From positions 1 through 64,000 of the forward strand of contig JAFSPS010000007.1 of NCBI GenBank assembly GCA_017451385.1: a stretch of DNA of 64,000 nucleotides. Direction: 5' to 3'. This DNA is from Bacteroidales bacterium. Lineage in GTDB: Bacteria; Bacteroidota; Bacteroidia; Bacteroidales; P3. Of this stretch, positions 38,387-45,813 are shown one piece after another. Each line of letters starts with the position of its first letter. Within the stretch, counting starts at the first letter, position 1. The position numbers and the translations under genes are program-made. The notes below the pieces were generated by a model. The model worked only from the letters and a program-made list of their open reading frames with translations, ran no database searches and was not told where the DNA came from.

Positions 38387-38460
38387 GGCTCCTTAGCTCA
38401 ACTGAATAGAGCATCTGACTACGGATCAGAAGGTTGCAGGTTTGAATCCTGCAGGAGTCA
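38387..38460 (+). tRNA. tRNA-Arg (anticodon ACG)
   Basis: The 74-nt gene folds into a standard cloverleaf. The acceptor stem GGCTCCT pairs with AGGAGTC (one G-U). The anticodon stem TCTGA/TCAGA encloses loop CTACGGA, with ACG at 38421-38423. The T arm TGCAGG-TTTGAATC-CTGCA is normal. The 3' CCA is not encoded. It reads CGN Arg codons (A34 is normally deaminated to inosine by TadA). Confidence 0.95.
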
Positions 38461-38462
38461 CA

Positions 38463-38500
38463 AAAAGAGGAATCTCAGATAGTGAGATTCCTCTTTTCCT
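38463..38500 (+). terminator. Rho-independent terminator of tRNA-Arg
   Basis: A perfect 15-bp inverted repeat (38463-38477 with 38483-38497) with 5-nt loop GATAG has its final bases forming a T-run. It starts 3 bp after the tRNA. Confidence 0.9.
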
Positions 38501-38608
38501 TTGTGTGCGACGACTTTCTGGTTCTTGATAACGATATTTTTTTTTCTGTCGTCGCGGATGCTGGTGGCATCCTGTTGTCTTTTAGTTACTGGAAGTAGAT
38601 GTCGGTGC

Positions 38609-39262
38609 TTAGTTGAGTGTCACGGAACCTACGTAGGCGGTTGGTGCTATCAGCAGTCCGTCGGCGCTGCGTGTGATGATGAAAACCTCAACGGTATGTC
38701 CGCTCCATGTGGCTGGGTAGCTGATAGTGCCTGTCTGGTCGCGACGAGTGTATGCTCCGTTGTTGTAGGTAGATGCCATCATCGTTGGGTTGAAGACGCA
38801 TATCATCACAACGTCGTTGGAGGCAATGCTTTGGTCGCTACTGGAGTTGTCGGTCCATGAGACATTGATGGTGTTGGAGCCGTCGCCACTCATGGCGGCA
38901 CCCATACCAGTAGGGTTCACATGGTGGCCGTGAGAGAGAGACACTTTGCTGTAGTCGAGGGAGAAAGAGCCCACGGTGCCCTGAATACATCCGTTGCTGA
39001 GGTTGTCGCGGACGGCGACGTTCATCTCGCTGATGTTGCCGGCGCTGTTGGCGTAGCCAGCCTGCACAGCGGAGAGACATGCCGACACAAAGCGGCCGAT
39101 GAGAGCGAAGCGTTCGCGTTGAGCTATCTGTGCTTCTGTTTGAGGGTTGTGCACATGGGTTGCTACGCTGCGCATAACGTCGCGTCCTTTCCATGTGGTG
39201 CCGATGACGGTACCTACTTTGCCTTTGAATCCACCGAGGATGCCTTTTTTGAATGTTGCCAT
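38609..39262 (-). CDS. DUF6266 family protein
   Basis: The 217-aa protein begins MATFKKGILGGFKGKVGTVI, the typical opening of DUF6266 proteins (short Lys/Gly-rich start followed by GT..G..WKG). I chose the ATG at 39262, which gives this normal start; the frame can be extended 48 codons upstream, but with an atypical Cys-rich sequence. The N-terminal half has VHNPQTEAQIAQRERF, and the C-terminal half looks like a beta-sandwich ending in TAYVGSVTLN. No signal peptide is visible. The function of the family is unknown. A TACTTTTG -7 box lies on the minus strand at 39375-39382. Confidence 0.8.
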   Translation of the reverse strand: MATFKKGILGGFKGKVGTVIGTTWKGRDVMRSVATHVHNPQTEAQIAQRERFALIGRFVSACLSAVQAGYANSAGNISEMNVAVRDNLSNGCIQGTVGSFSLDYSKVSLSHGHHVNPTGMGAAMSGDGSNTINVSWTDNSSSDQSIASNDVVMICVFNPTMMASTYNNGAYTRRDQTGTISYPATWSGHTVEVFIITRSADGLLIAPTAYVGSVTLN

Positions 39263-39645
39263 AATAAATTGTTTTTTTAGAGTTAGTAATTGATTTGTTC
39301 TTTTTGCCCATAGGCTGCGGCACGTCTGCTTGAGCTTTCGGACAGAGGCTGTGTTATCGCGACAAACACAGTTGCAAAAGTATGGCGAAAGGGCACCGGA
39401 CAGCATCGGATAGTGCAGGGTAGATGATTGGATAGCATGAAAGGATGGCGTATGGATTGTTTGTGGAGGCGGGGGGAAAGAGGATTATATAAACTGTTTG
39501 TATAAATGTATCAAGCGTTAGAGTAAAATAAATTTTTTAGAAAAAAAAGGTGTATATTTGCAAAAATACAATTCATTCGATTATGGACGTAATATTCGTC
39601 TCTCTAATGATAGAGAGAAAGATAGATATATAAATAAGAGCAAAG
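39263..39645. other. Divergent intergenic region with two -7 boxes
   Basis: No gene is seen in these 383 bp. On the minus strand TACTTTTG (39375-39382) should serve the DUF6266 gene; on the plus strand TATATTTG (39553-39560) should serve the next gene. Neither has a clear -33 TTTG at the usual distance. Confidence 0.45.
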
Positions 39646-40479
39646 ATGAATACCTTGAAAGAAGTAGAGCACAACGAGCAAGAAATAGAAGGCATAGAGT
39701 ACAAAGGAGTATTCTATCCTTATGATTTTAAGGAGTTAAAGCGCAGGGCTGATGCGCTGATGGTGCCAGTGGATAGCAGGATAGAATATCTGCAAGGTGC
39801 GATGATGGCATATAGTATAGAGCGGCGAGATATGACGGAGCTGATGTGCTATATAGGGGAGTTGCAGGACGAGTATGACAGGATAGTAACGATGATGGCG
39901 CGTACCGAAGAGCTGAACAGTAGGTGTACTATCCGAACGGATACTTATGGATATGGCGAAAGCGGCGGTTCGTATATGGCGAGATTTGGCTTTCCGATGA
40001 ATTTGCGACGTGATGCGGAGCGAGTGCCAATGGGTCTCAATATAGCGATGATGGGACGAATAGGAGAGGCGTTCAGGGTTGCAGATGATATAGAAGAGGG
40101 CGATGTGCGGTCGTTGCAGAACAGCCTTGTCAGCAGTAGGCTGCTGTCGGTTGGAGAGGGATGTCCGTATAAGGACCCGCTGCTGGTGTGTTTCGGCACG
40201 AAAAACAATGCAGGCAAAACGCCGTACAAGTTGCAATGGCTGGGGAGGAATAATCAGCTGAGGTGTCTCATAGACACGCTCTATTGTAATAAAGTTATAT
40301 CGTGTGCTAAGGACCGTAAATGGGCTATCACGTCGCAGCTCTTCGTCAAAGGGCATGAACGCGTGCCCTATACGAGCAAACAGATATCGAACGCAAAGGA
40401 TATAAACATTGATGACGAGCGTGAGGTGGTGAAGTGTATTCCTAAATTGTGGATTTCTGGCAAACTAAGAAATATATGA
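39646..40479 (+). CDS. Unknown protein coupled to a Fur-family regulator
   Basis: I do not recognise this 277-aa protein. It has no signal peptide or membrane segment. The first third is charged and probably helical (KELKRRADALM, ELMCYIGELQDEYDRIVTMM). The middle holds GYGESGGSYMARFGFPMNL and MGLNIAMMGRIGEAF. The C-terminal third has CFGTKNNAGKTPYKLQWLG, LYCNKVISCAKDRKWAITSQLF, and ends in KCIPKLWISGKL. The 'LQWLG...L..LID.LY' region hints at a helical, phage- or element-type regulatory domain common in Bacteroidetes, but this is weak. Its stop codon overlaps the next ATG (ATGA), so it is translated with the Fur gene. Confidence 0.6.
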   Translation: MNTLKEVEHNEQEIEGIEYKGVFYPYDFKELKRRADALMVPVDSRIEYLQGAMMAYSIERRDMTELMCYIGELQDEYDRIVTMMARTEELNSRCTIRTDTYGYGESGGSYMARFGFPMNLRRDAERVPMGLNIAMMGRIGEAFRVADDIEEGDVRSLQNSLVSSRLLSVGEGCPYKDPLLVCFGTKNNAGKTPYKLQWLGRNNQLRCLIDTLYCNKVISCAKDRKWAITSQLFVKGHERVPYTSKQISNAKDINIDDEREVVKCIPKLWISGKLRNI

Positions 40480-40892
40480 GTGCAGAAATAGAAGGTCTCC
40501 TTGTAGAGGCAGGGATAAGAGTTACGGCAATACGCCTGCTGGTGTTGCGTACGATACGTGATGAGGTGGAGGGCGTTTTCTCGCTTGCCGATTTGGGTGA
40601 GAAGCTGTCGTCGGTGGACGAGTCAACGCTCTTCCGCACGTTGACGCTATTTTCCGAACGTCATTTGGTGCATAATGTTGATGACGGTTCAGGCGTGGCG
40701 AAATACTGCGTGTGCCGTTGTGAGAAGCATGACCACACGCACGGGCATATCCATTTGACCTGTACGCGATGCCATAGAACATACTGTCTTACTGGTGTGA
40801 TGATACCTGCCGTGGCGTTGCCGTCGGGCTTTGTAGCCGAGGAGGCGGAGTATGTGGTGAAGGGGTGTTGCCCTCATTGTGCGGGGCGATAG
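40476..40892 (+). CDS. Fur-family metalloregulator (Fur/Zur)
   Basis: The 138-aa protein is a Fur-family repressor: a winged helix (ALRVLRTIRDE-like residues, LADLGEKLSSVDESTLFRTLTLF) followed by a metal-binding dimerisation domain. It has a His-rich HDHTHGHIH stretch and two CxxC pairs (CTRC near residue 93 and CPHC at the C-terminus), which form the structural zinc site in Fur and Zur. I chose the ATG at 40476, which overlaps the previous stop by 4 bp, over the upstream GTG at 40449. The next gene is a His-rich zinc/cadmium-type P-type ATPase, which favours a zinc-sensing role. Candidate operators lie between the two genes. Confidence 0.82.
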   Translation: MSAEIEGLLVEAGIRVTAIRLLVLRTIRDEVEGVFSLADLGEKLSSVDESTLFRTLTLFSERHLVHNVDDGSGVAKYCVCRCEKHDHTHGHIHLTCTRCHRTYCLTGVMIPAVALPSGFVAEEAEYVVKGCCPHCAGR

Positions 40893-40898
40893 GCTAAC

Positions 40899-40917
40899 TT
40901 TGCATATAACTTGCAAA
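40899..40917 (+). promoter_or_regulatory. Inverted repeat upstream of the metal ATPase gene (first)
   Basis: TTTGCA - 7 nt - TGCAAA. It lies directly after the regulator's stop codon and before the -7 box. Possible binding site for the Fur-family protein. Confidence 0.4.
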
Positions 40918-40927
40918 AAGGATGTGC

Positions 40928-40935
40928 TACTTTTG
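40928..40935 (+). promoter_or_regulatory. -7 box of the metal ATPase gene
   Basis: TACTTTTG, matching TAnnTTTG, 24 bp before the ATG at 40959. It touches the second inverted repeat. Confidence 0.5.
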
Positions 40936-40955
40936 CAATGTGAAAAAAACATTGC
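40935..40955 (+). promoter_or_regulatory. Inverted repeat overlapping the metal ATPase start region (second)
   Basis: GCAATGT - 7 nt - ACATTGC, a perfect 7-bp dyad with A-rich spacer. Repressor binding here would cover the -7 box and transcription start. This is the likeliest operator for the adjacent Fur-family gene, by position only. Confidence 0.5.
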
Positions 40956-40958
40956 GAT

Positions 40959-42893
40959 ATGGCACATCATCACGAACACCAACATACGCATGCTCACGAA
41001 CATGAGCACTCCCACGGGATGACGAGGCAGATTGCTGTCATCGTCGTTGCCTCCTTGCTGCTTGCTGTGGCGGCGTGGATAGAGCATCATTTCTCTTTGC
41101 CTACATATCAGCTTTTGCTAATATATCTGGTGCCGTACCTGCTTGTTGGATATGGCACAATCTGTGAGGCTGTGGAGGGCTTGTTGCATGGTGATGCTTT
41201 CAACGAGCATTTCCTAATGACTATAGCCACCCTCGGGGCCTTGGCGATAGCCTTCATGCCGGGCGGTGAGAGTGAGTTTGCCGAGGCAGTGTTCGTCATG
41301 TTGTTCTTCCAGATAGGGGAGCTCTTCGAAGGATATGCCGAGGGGCGCAGTCGCGACAGTATCTCACATCTTGTAGCGTTGCGACCAGACCGAGCCTCGG
41401 TGGAGCGTGGTGGTGCTGTAGTAGAGGTGCGGCCAGAGGAGGTGAATGTGGGCGAGACGATAGTGGTGCGAGTTGGCGAGCGGGTGCCGATAGATGGTGT
41501 GGTGGTTGAGGGGGCATCGGCGCTCAACACCGTTGCGCTGACAGGCGAGAGTCTGCCTCGCAGTGTAGAGGTGGGAGATGACGTGATGTCGGGATGCGTC
41601 AATATGTCTGGCGTGTTGCGTGTGCGCACCATTAAGGCGTATGGCGAAAGCGCGGTCAATCGCATCATAGAGCTGGTGGAGCATGCGACGGACCGTAAGT
41701 CGCACAGCGAGACCTTTATAGCACGTTTTGCGCACATATATACACCTGTTGTGGTGGCGTGTGCCGTAGTGTTGGCATTGGTGCCACCGCTGGTGCAGGG
41801 TGATTTTGTCGGCTTGTTGCCGTTGTGGCTGCATAGGGCGTTGATATTCCTTGTCGTATCGTGTCCTTGTGCGTTGGTAATCAGTGTGCCGCTGACTTTT
41901 TTTGGAGGCATAGGAGCTGCCAGTCGTCATGGTATTTTGGTTAAGGGTTCCAGTTATATTGATGTGCTGTCAAAGGTTGACACAATGGTGTTTGACAAGA
42001 CAGGCACGCTCACGCGCGGCACCTTTAGTGTTGTTGCAGTGCATCCGGAGCGGTGCGACGAGCAGCGTCTGCTGCACCTTGCGGCGCATGTGGAGCACTA
42101 TTCGACGCATCCTGTAGCTGCGGCCTTGCGCGAGGCTTTCCCCGACGAGGCGACGGATGGCTGTGAGGTGGCAGAGGTGGTAGAAACGGCAGGACAAGGG
42201 GTGAGTGCCTTGGTGGGAGGCGAGCGCGTCAGCGTGGGCAACAGCAAGATGATGGAAGCAATGGGCGTGGCATGGCATGACTGCCATGAGATAGGCACAA
42301 TAGTGCATGTGGCTATTGACGGTGTTTATGCGGGACATGTGGTGATAAGTGATAGTGTGAAGGAAGAGAGTCGAGCTGCCGTGGAGCGTCTGCGCAGTAT
42401 GGGTGTGCGTCGCATGGTGATGCTGACGGGTGACCGAGGCGAGGTGGCAGAGGCTGTGGCTGGCGAGGTGGCTGTGGACGAATGGCATGGCGACCTGATG
42501 CCGTCCGACAAGCTGTTGCACGTGGAGCACCTGATGACGGGTGAAAAGTCGGCTGTTGCGTTTGTTGGCGACGGCATCAACGACGCGCCGGTGCTGGCGC
42601 GAGCTGATGTTGGTATTGCTATGGGCGGGCTTGGCAGCGAGGCTGCCATAGAGGCTGCCGACGTGGTGCTGATGGATGACAATCCGTCGCGTCTGCCTAC
42701 GGCTATAGCTATAGCGCGACGAACGCTTAGAATAGCGCGAGAGAACGTGTGGTTTGCCATAGGCGTAAAACTTTTAGTCCTGCTTCTTGCTGCAGTGGGA
42801 TATGCTACGATGTGGATGGCGGTTTTTGCTGATGTAGGTGTCACTGTGCTGGCTGTAATCAATGCCATGCGAGCGCTGCGGTATAGGGAATAG
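40959..42893 (+). CDS. Heavy-metal translocating P-type ATPase (Zn/Cd/Co type)
   Basis: The 644-aa protein is a P1B-type ATPase. The N-terminus is a His-rich tail (13 of the first 22 residues are His or Glu) instead of a folded HMA domain. It has the actuator TGES (about 195-198), the CPC metal-site motif at 302-304, the phosphorylation motif DKTGT at 346-350, the HP motif (STHPVAAAL), TGDRGE and the hinge GDGINDAP. The CPC motif and the context place it with zinc, cadmium or lead exporters of the ZntA/CadA type. It should export metal to the periplasm using ATP. The neighbouring Fur-family gene and operator-like dyads fit metal-induced expression. Confidence 0.9.
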   Translation: MAHHHEHQHTHAHEHEHSHGMTRQIAVIVVASLLLAVAAWIEHHFSLPTYQLLLIYLVPYLLVGYGTICEAVEGLLHGDAFNEHFLMTIATLGALAIAFMPGGESEFAEAVFVMLFFQIGELFEGYAEGRSRDSISHLVALRPDRASVERGGAVVEVRPEEVNVGETIVVRVGERVPIDGVVVEGASALNTVALTGESLPRSVEVGDDVMSGCVNMSGVLRVRTIKAYGESAVNRIIELVEHATDRKSHSETFIARFAHIYTPVVVACAVVLALVPPLVQGDFVGLLPLWLHRALIFLVVSCPCALVISVPLTFFGGIGAASRHGILVKGSSYIDVLSKVDTMVFDKTGTLTRGTFSVVAVHPERCDEQRLLHLAAHVEHYSTHPVAAALREAFPDEATDGCEVAEVVETAGQGVSALVGGERVSVGNSKMMEAMGVAWHDCHEIGTIVHVAIDGVYAGHVVISDSVKEESRAAVERLRSMGVRRMVMLTGDRGEVAEAVAGEVAVDEWHGDLMPSDKLLHVEHLMTGEKSAVAFVGDGINDAPVLARADVGIAMGGLGSEAAIEAADVVLMDDNPSRLPTAIAIARRTLRIARENVWFAIGVKLLVLLLAAVGYATMWMAVFADVGVTVLAVINAMRALRYRE

Positions 42894-42943
42894 CCTCACG
42901 GTGGTGCTATGTGTGGTAGGTGAAAGGCGGCGGGTTAAGTTTT

Positions 42944-42975
42944 TTTGTCCAATTGCTTATTTATTTGTAATTTTG
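42944..42975 (+). promoter_or_regulatory. Promoter of the SulP transporter gene
   Basis: TTTG at 42944-42947, 20 nt, TAATTTTG at 42968-42975. Transcription should start around 42982, just before the hairpin at 42991. Confidence 0.7.
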
Positions 42976-42990
42976 CAATATATAAAGTGT

Positions 42991-43018
42991 GCATTCTCAT
43001 GCTCCGGCATGAGAATGC
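42991..43018 (+). promoter_or_regulatory. Perfect 12-bp stem-loop in the SulP leader
   Basis: GCATTCTCATGC pairs with GCATGAGAATGC around a 4-nt loop (TCCG). It begins near the predicted transcript 5' end and ends 45 bp before the ATG. It is not followed by a T-run, so it is not a terminator. It may be an operator or an mRNA-stabilising 5' hairpin. Confidence 0.7.
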
Positions 43019-43063
43019 GCGAGATTTATAGGGCTGAAAAACTAACAATTACTATACAAAACA

Positions 43064-44812
43064 ATGTCGTTTATTAAGACAGATAATATTAAGGGAGATG
43101 TCTTTGGAGGCATCACTGCGGGCATCGTTGCCTTGCCTTTGGCGTTGGCATTCGGTATTCAGGCTTTTGGCGGCATCGACGACCCTGCCGCTTCGTCCAT
43201 AGGAGCAGTGGCGGGATTGGTAGGAGCCACCATGCTGGGATTTTTTGCATCGCTTTTTGGCGGCACGCATAGCCAGATAAGTGGTCCTACGGGGCCGATG
43301 ACAGTGATTACAGCATCGCTGATAAGCGGTGTGTGGGCGTCGTCGCAGGGCAACATTTCGGCAGTGCTCATCAGTATGTCGATGGCTGGCCTGTTTTGCG
43401 GCTTGTTTCAGATACTGTTTGGCATCATCAAGATAGGCAAGTATGTGCGCTACATACCGTATCCCGTTTTGTCGGGATTCATGAGCGGCATAGGTGTTAT
43501 CATCATATTGCAGCAGCTATACCCACTGATAGGGCAGAAATCGCCCGTGCTGGTGGTTGACATGGTCATGCAGCTGCCGGAGCGTGTGGCTGATGGTATG
43601 TCGCTGACGGCGTTGCTGCTTGGGCTGGGGACAATAGCCATCATATATCTTTTCCCGCTGATTACCAAGAAGGTGCCGGCGACGTTGGTAGCACTTATCG
43701 TTATGACGGTGGTGTCGCTCTTCTGCAATCTTGACGAGCGGCTGCTGATAGGCAGCATCCCGTCGGGGCTGCCGATGCCGTTCTTTGCCAAGGAGGGCGT
43801 TTCGTTGGATGGCATCAATTGGATGTCGCTCATAGTGGCGAGTCTTGTGCCAGGCCTGACGCTGGCGGGTTTGGGCAGCATCGATACGCTGCTTACATCG
43901 GTGGTGGCGGACAACATCACGAAGACCAAGCATAACAGCAACCGCGAGTTGATAGGGCAGGGCATAGGCAATGCTGTGGCAGGAATGTTCTGTGGCATCG
44001 CTGGTGCCGGGGCTACGATGCGAACTGTTGTCAATGTGAAGAGTGGCGGTAGGACACAGATAAGCGGCATGGTCCATTCGTTGCTGCTGCTGGCTATCAT
44101 GCTGGGGCTTGGGAGCTTGGTGAGATATGTGCCGTTGTCGGTGCTGGCAGGCATCCTGCTTACCGTTGGTGTTGGCATCATCGACATACGAGGATTTAAG
44201 GACCTGCTGAAGATACCGCGAGCCGATGCCGTGGTGCTGATTACGGTGTTCTTGATGACGGTGTTTGTCGATTTGCTTACTGCCGTAGGCATAGGCATGG
44301 TGATAGCCTGCGTGCTCTTCATGAAGCGTGCGAGCGACCTGGTGGAGGGCGGTTACAGCTCGTCGCCGATGACCTCTGCCGACCTTCGTAAGGGCCTTCC
44401 TGCGCCAGCGGTGGATAATTTTGACAAAACGGTGCCGTGGCAAGATGAGGGTGGTATCAATGAAGAGATATTGGCACACACATACATACAGCGTTTGAAT
44501 GGTCCAATATTCTTTGGCACTATCACCAAGTTTCAGGATGTGATGCACGATGTGCCGGACGATGTGCGCATAGTGATTATCCGTATGCGTTTGGTTAGTT
44601 TTATGGACCAGAGCGGACTCTACGCTATGGAGACGGCCATCAAGGACTTGCAGGAGCGTGGCGTGATGGTGTTGATGACCATCATACAGCCTCAGCCTAT
44701 GTATATGCTCAAGACTATGAACGTGATACCTAACGTGGTGCCGGAAGAGCATACCTTCAAGACTTTTGAGGATTGCACAGTGTTCTTGAACAGTCTGCCG
44801 GTGCTGAAATAG
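43064..44812 (+). CDS. SulP family anion transporter with STAS domain
   Basis: The 582-aa membrane protein belongs to the SulP/SLC26 family. It has 12-14 hydrophobic helices starting with FGGITAGIVALPLALAFGI, the helix-3 region GGTHSQISGPTGPMTVI, and later segments ending about residue 430. The C-terminal 130 residues form a cytosolic STAS domain (IQRLNGPIFFGTI, VVIIRMR-like, LVSFMDQSGLYAME, GVMVLMTII). It should carry sulfate, bicarbonate or another inorganic anion, usually by proton or sodium symport; the substrate is not resolved. It has its own promoter with a leader hairpin. The STAS segment is in frame and complete. Confidence 0.9.
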   Translation: MSFIKTDNIKGDVFGGITAGIVALPLALAFGIQAFGGIDDPAASSIGAVAGLVGATMLGFFASLFGGTHSQISGPTGPMTVITASLISGVWASSQGNISAVLISMSMAGLFCGLFQILFGIIKIGKYVRYIPYPVLSGFMSGIGVIIILQQLYPLIGQKSPVLVVDMVMQLPERVADGMSLTALLLGLGTIAIIYLFPLITKKVPATLVALIVMTVVSLFCNLDERLLIGSIPSGLPMPFFAKEGVSLDGINWMSLIVASLVPGLTLAGLGSIDTLLTSVVADNITKTKHNSNRELIGQGIGNAVAGMFCGIAGAGATMRTVVNVKSGGRTQISGMVHSLLLLAIMLGLGSLVRYVPLSVLAGILLTVGVGIIDIRGFKDLLKIPRADAVVLITVFLMTVFVDLLTAVGIGMVIACVLFMKRASDLVEGGYSSSPMTSADLRKGLPAPAVDNFDKTVPWQDEGGINEEILAHTYIQRLNGPIFFGTITKFQDVMHDVPDDVRIVIIRMRLVSFMDQSGLYAMETAIKDLQERGVMVLMTIIQPQPMYMLKTMNVIPNVVPEEHTFKTFEDCTVFLNSLPVLK

Positions 44813-44813
44813 G

Positions 44814-45037
44814 GTGAGTTGTGAATAGTGAATGGTGAGTAGTGAATGGTGAGTAGTGAATGGTGAGTAGTGAATAGTGAATGGTGAGTAGTGAATGGTG
44901 AGTAGTGAATGGTGAGTGGTGAGTAGTGAATGGTGAGTAGTGAATGGTGAGTGGTGAGTGGTGAATAGTGAGTAGTGAGTAGTGAATGGTGAGTAGTGAA
45001 TAGTGAGTGGTGAGTAGTGAGTTGTGAATGGTGAGTA
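44814..45037 (+). repeat. Array of 32 heptamers (GTGARTN) before yebC
   Basis: Thirty-two units of exactly 7 bp follow the SulP stop codon with no break. Units read GTGAATA, GTGAATG, GTGAGTA, GTGAGTG or GTGAGTT; only positions 5 and 7 vary. One of the last units supplies the TTG of the putative yebC -33 box. Such arrays expand and contract by replication slippage. Confidence 0.95.
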
Positions 45038-45051
45038 GTGAAATATTTTTG
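45022..45051 (+). promoter_or_regulatory. Putative promoter of yebC, partly inside the heptamer array
   Basis: TTG at 45022-45024 (inside heptamer GTGAGTT), 19 nt, TATTTTTG at 45044-45051, 36 bp before the ATG. Confidence 0.5.
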
Positions 45052-45087
45052 ATAATCAAAGTACAACAATAAACAACATAAAAAACA

Positions 45088-45798
45088 ATGGGTCGCGCAT
45101 TTGAATATCGCAAAGCGAGAAAACTGAAACGGTGGGGCAATATGGCTCGCACCTTTACACGCATAGGCAAAGAGATAGAGATGGCAGTAAAAGCTGGAGG
45201 ACCGGACCCAGCAAGCAACCTGCGTCTGCGTCTGCTCATGCAGAATGCCAAGAACGAGAGCATGCCGAAGGAGAACGTGGAACGCGCCATAAAGCGTGCT
45301 ATCAGCAAGGATACTACCGACTATAAGGAGGTGGTGTATGACGGCAAAGGCCCTCACGGCATCGCTGTGGTGGTGGAGACGGCGACGGACAATCCGACGC
45401 GTACCGTCGCCAACCTGCGCGCTGCATTTGTGCGTGGCAAAGGCGAGTTGGGCACTATGGGCATGAACGATTTTCTCTTTGAGCGTAAATGCTCCTTCGT
45501 GGTAGCCTATAATGACAGTATCGATATGGACGAGTTGGAGCTGGAGCTCTGCGACTATGATATCGACGAGGTGTTCCGCGATGAGGATGAGATAATGATA
45601 TACGCAGATTTCAAGAACTATGGTCCTATATCCAAGTATCTGGAAGACCATAACCTTGAAATCAAGTCGTTCAAGTTTGAACGCATACCGCTGACCATGC
45701 GCGAGCTTACGGCAGAAGAGCAGGAGGATGTCAACGGACTGCTGGAACGCCTTGAGAACGATGACGATGTTGTCAACGTGTTTCACAATATGGCGTAA
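45088..45798 (+). CDS. yebC: YebC/PmpR family DNA-binding protein
   Basis: The 236-aa protein matches the YebC/PmpR family, widespread in bacteria. It has the N-terminal Lys-rich segment (RKLKRWGNMARTFTRIGKE), a core with NLRLRLLMQNAKNESMPKENVERAIKRA (about residues 46-73), DYKEVVYDGKGPHGIAVVVE, TDNPTRTVANLR, and the acidic C-terminus typical of the family. Members bind DNA as transcriptional regulators, and recent work also links some to translation of proline-rich proteins; the target here is unknown. It starts 50 bp after the heptamer array. Confidence 0.9.
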   Translation: MGRAFEYRKARKLKRWGNMARTFTRIGKEIEMAVKAGGPDPASNLRLRLLMQNAKNESMPKENVERAIKRAISKDTTDYKEVVYDGKGPHGIAVVVETATDNPTRTVANLRAAFVRGKGELGTMGMNDFLFERKCSFVVAYNDSIDMDELELELCDYDIDEVFRDEDEIMIYADFKNYGPISKYLEDHNLEIKSFKFERIPLTMRELTAEEQEDVNGLLERLENDDDVVNVFHNMA

Positions 45799-45813
45799 AC
45801 AATCAGAAAGTCT

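Noticed and set aside
38463-38500. tRNA-Arg 3' region as an integration attachment site.
   Set aside because: The hairpin after the tRNA is a normal terminator. No integrase gene or duplicated tRNA 3' end is visible in the window.
39646-40479. The unknown 277-aa gene as a DGR reverse transcriptase or Avd protein for the FISUMP array.
   Set aside because: No YxDD or other reverse transcriptase motif is present, and Avd proteins are much smaller (about 120-130 aa).
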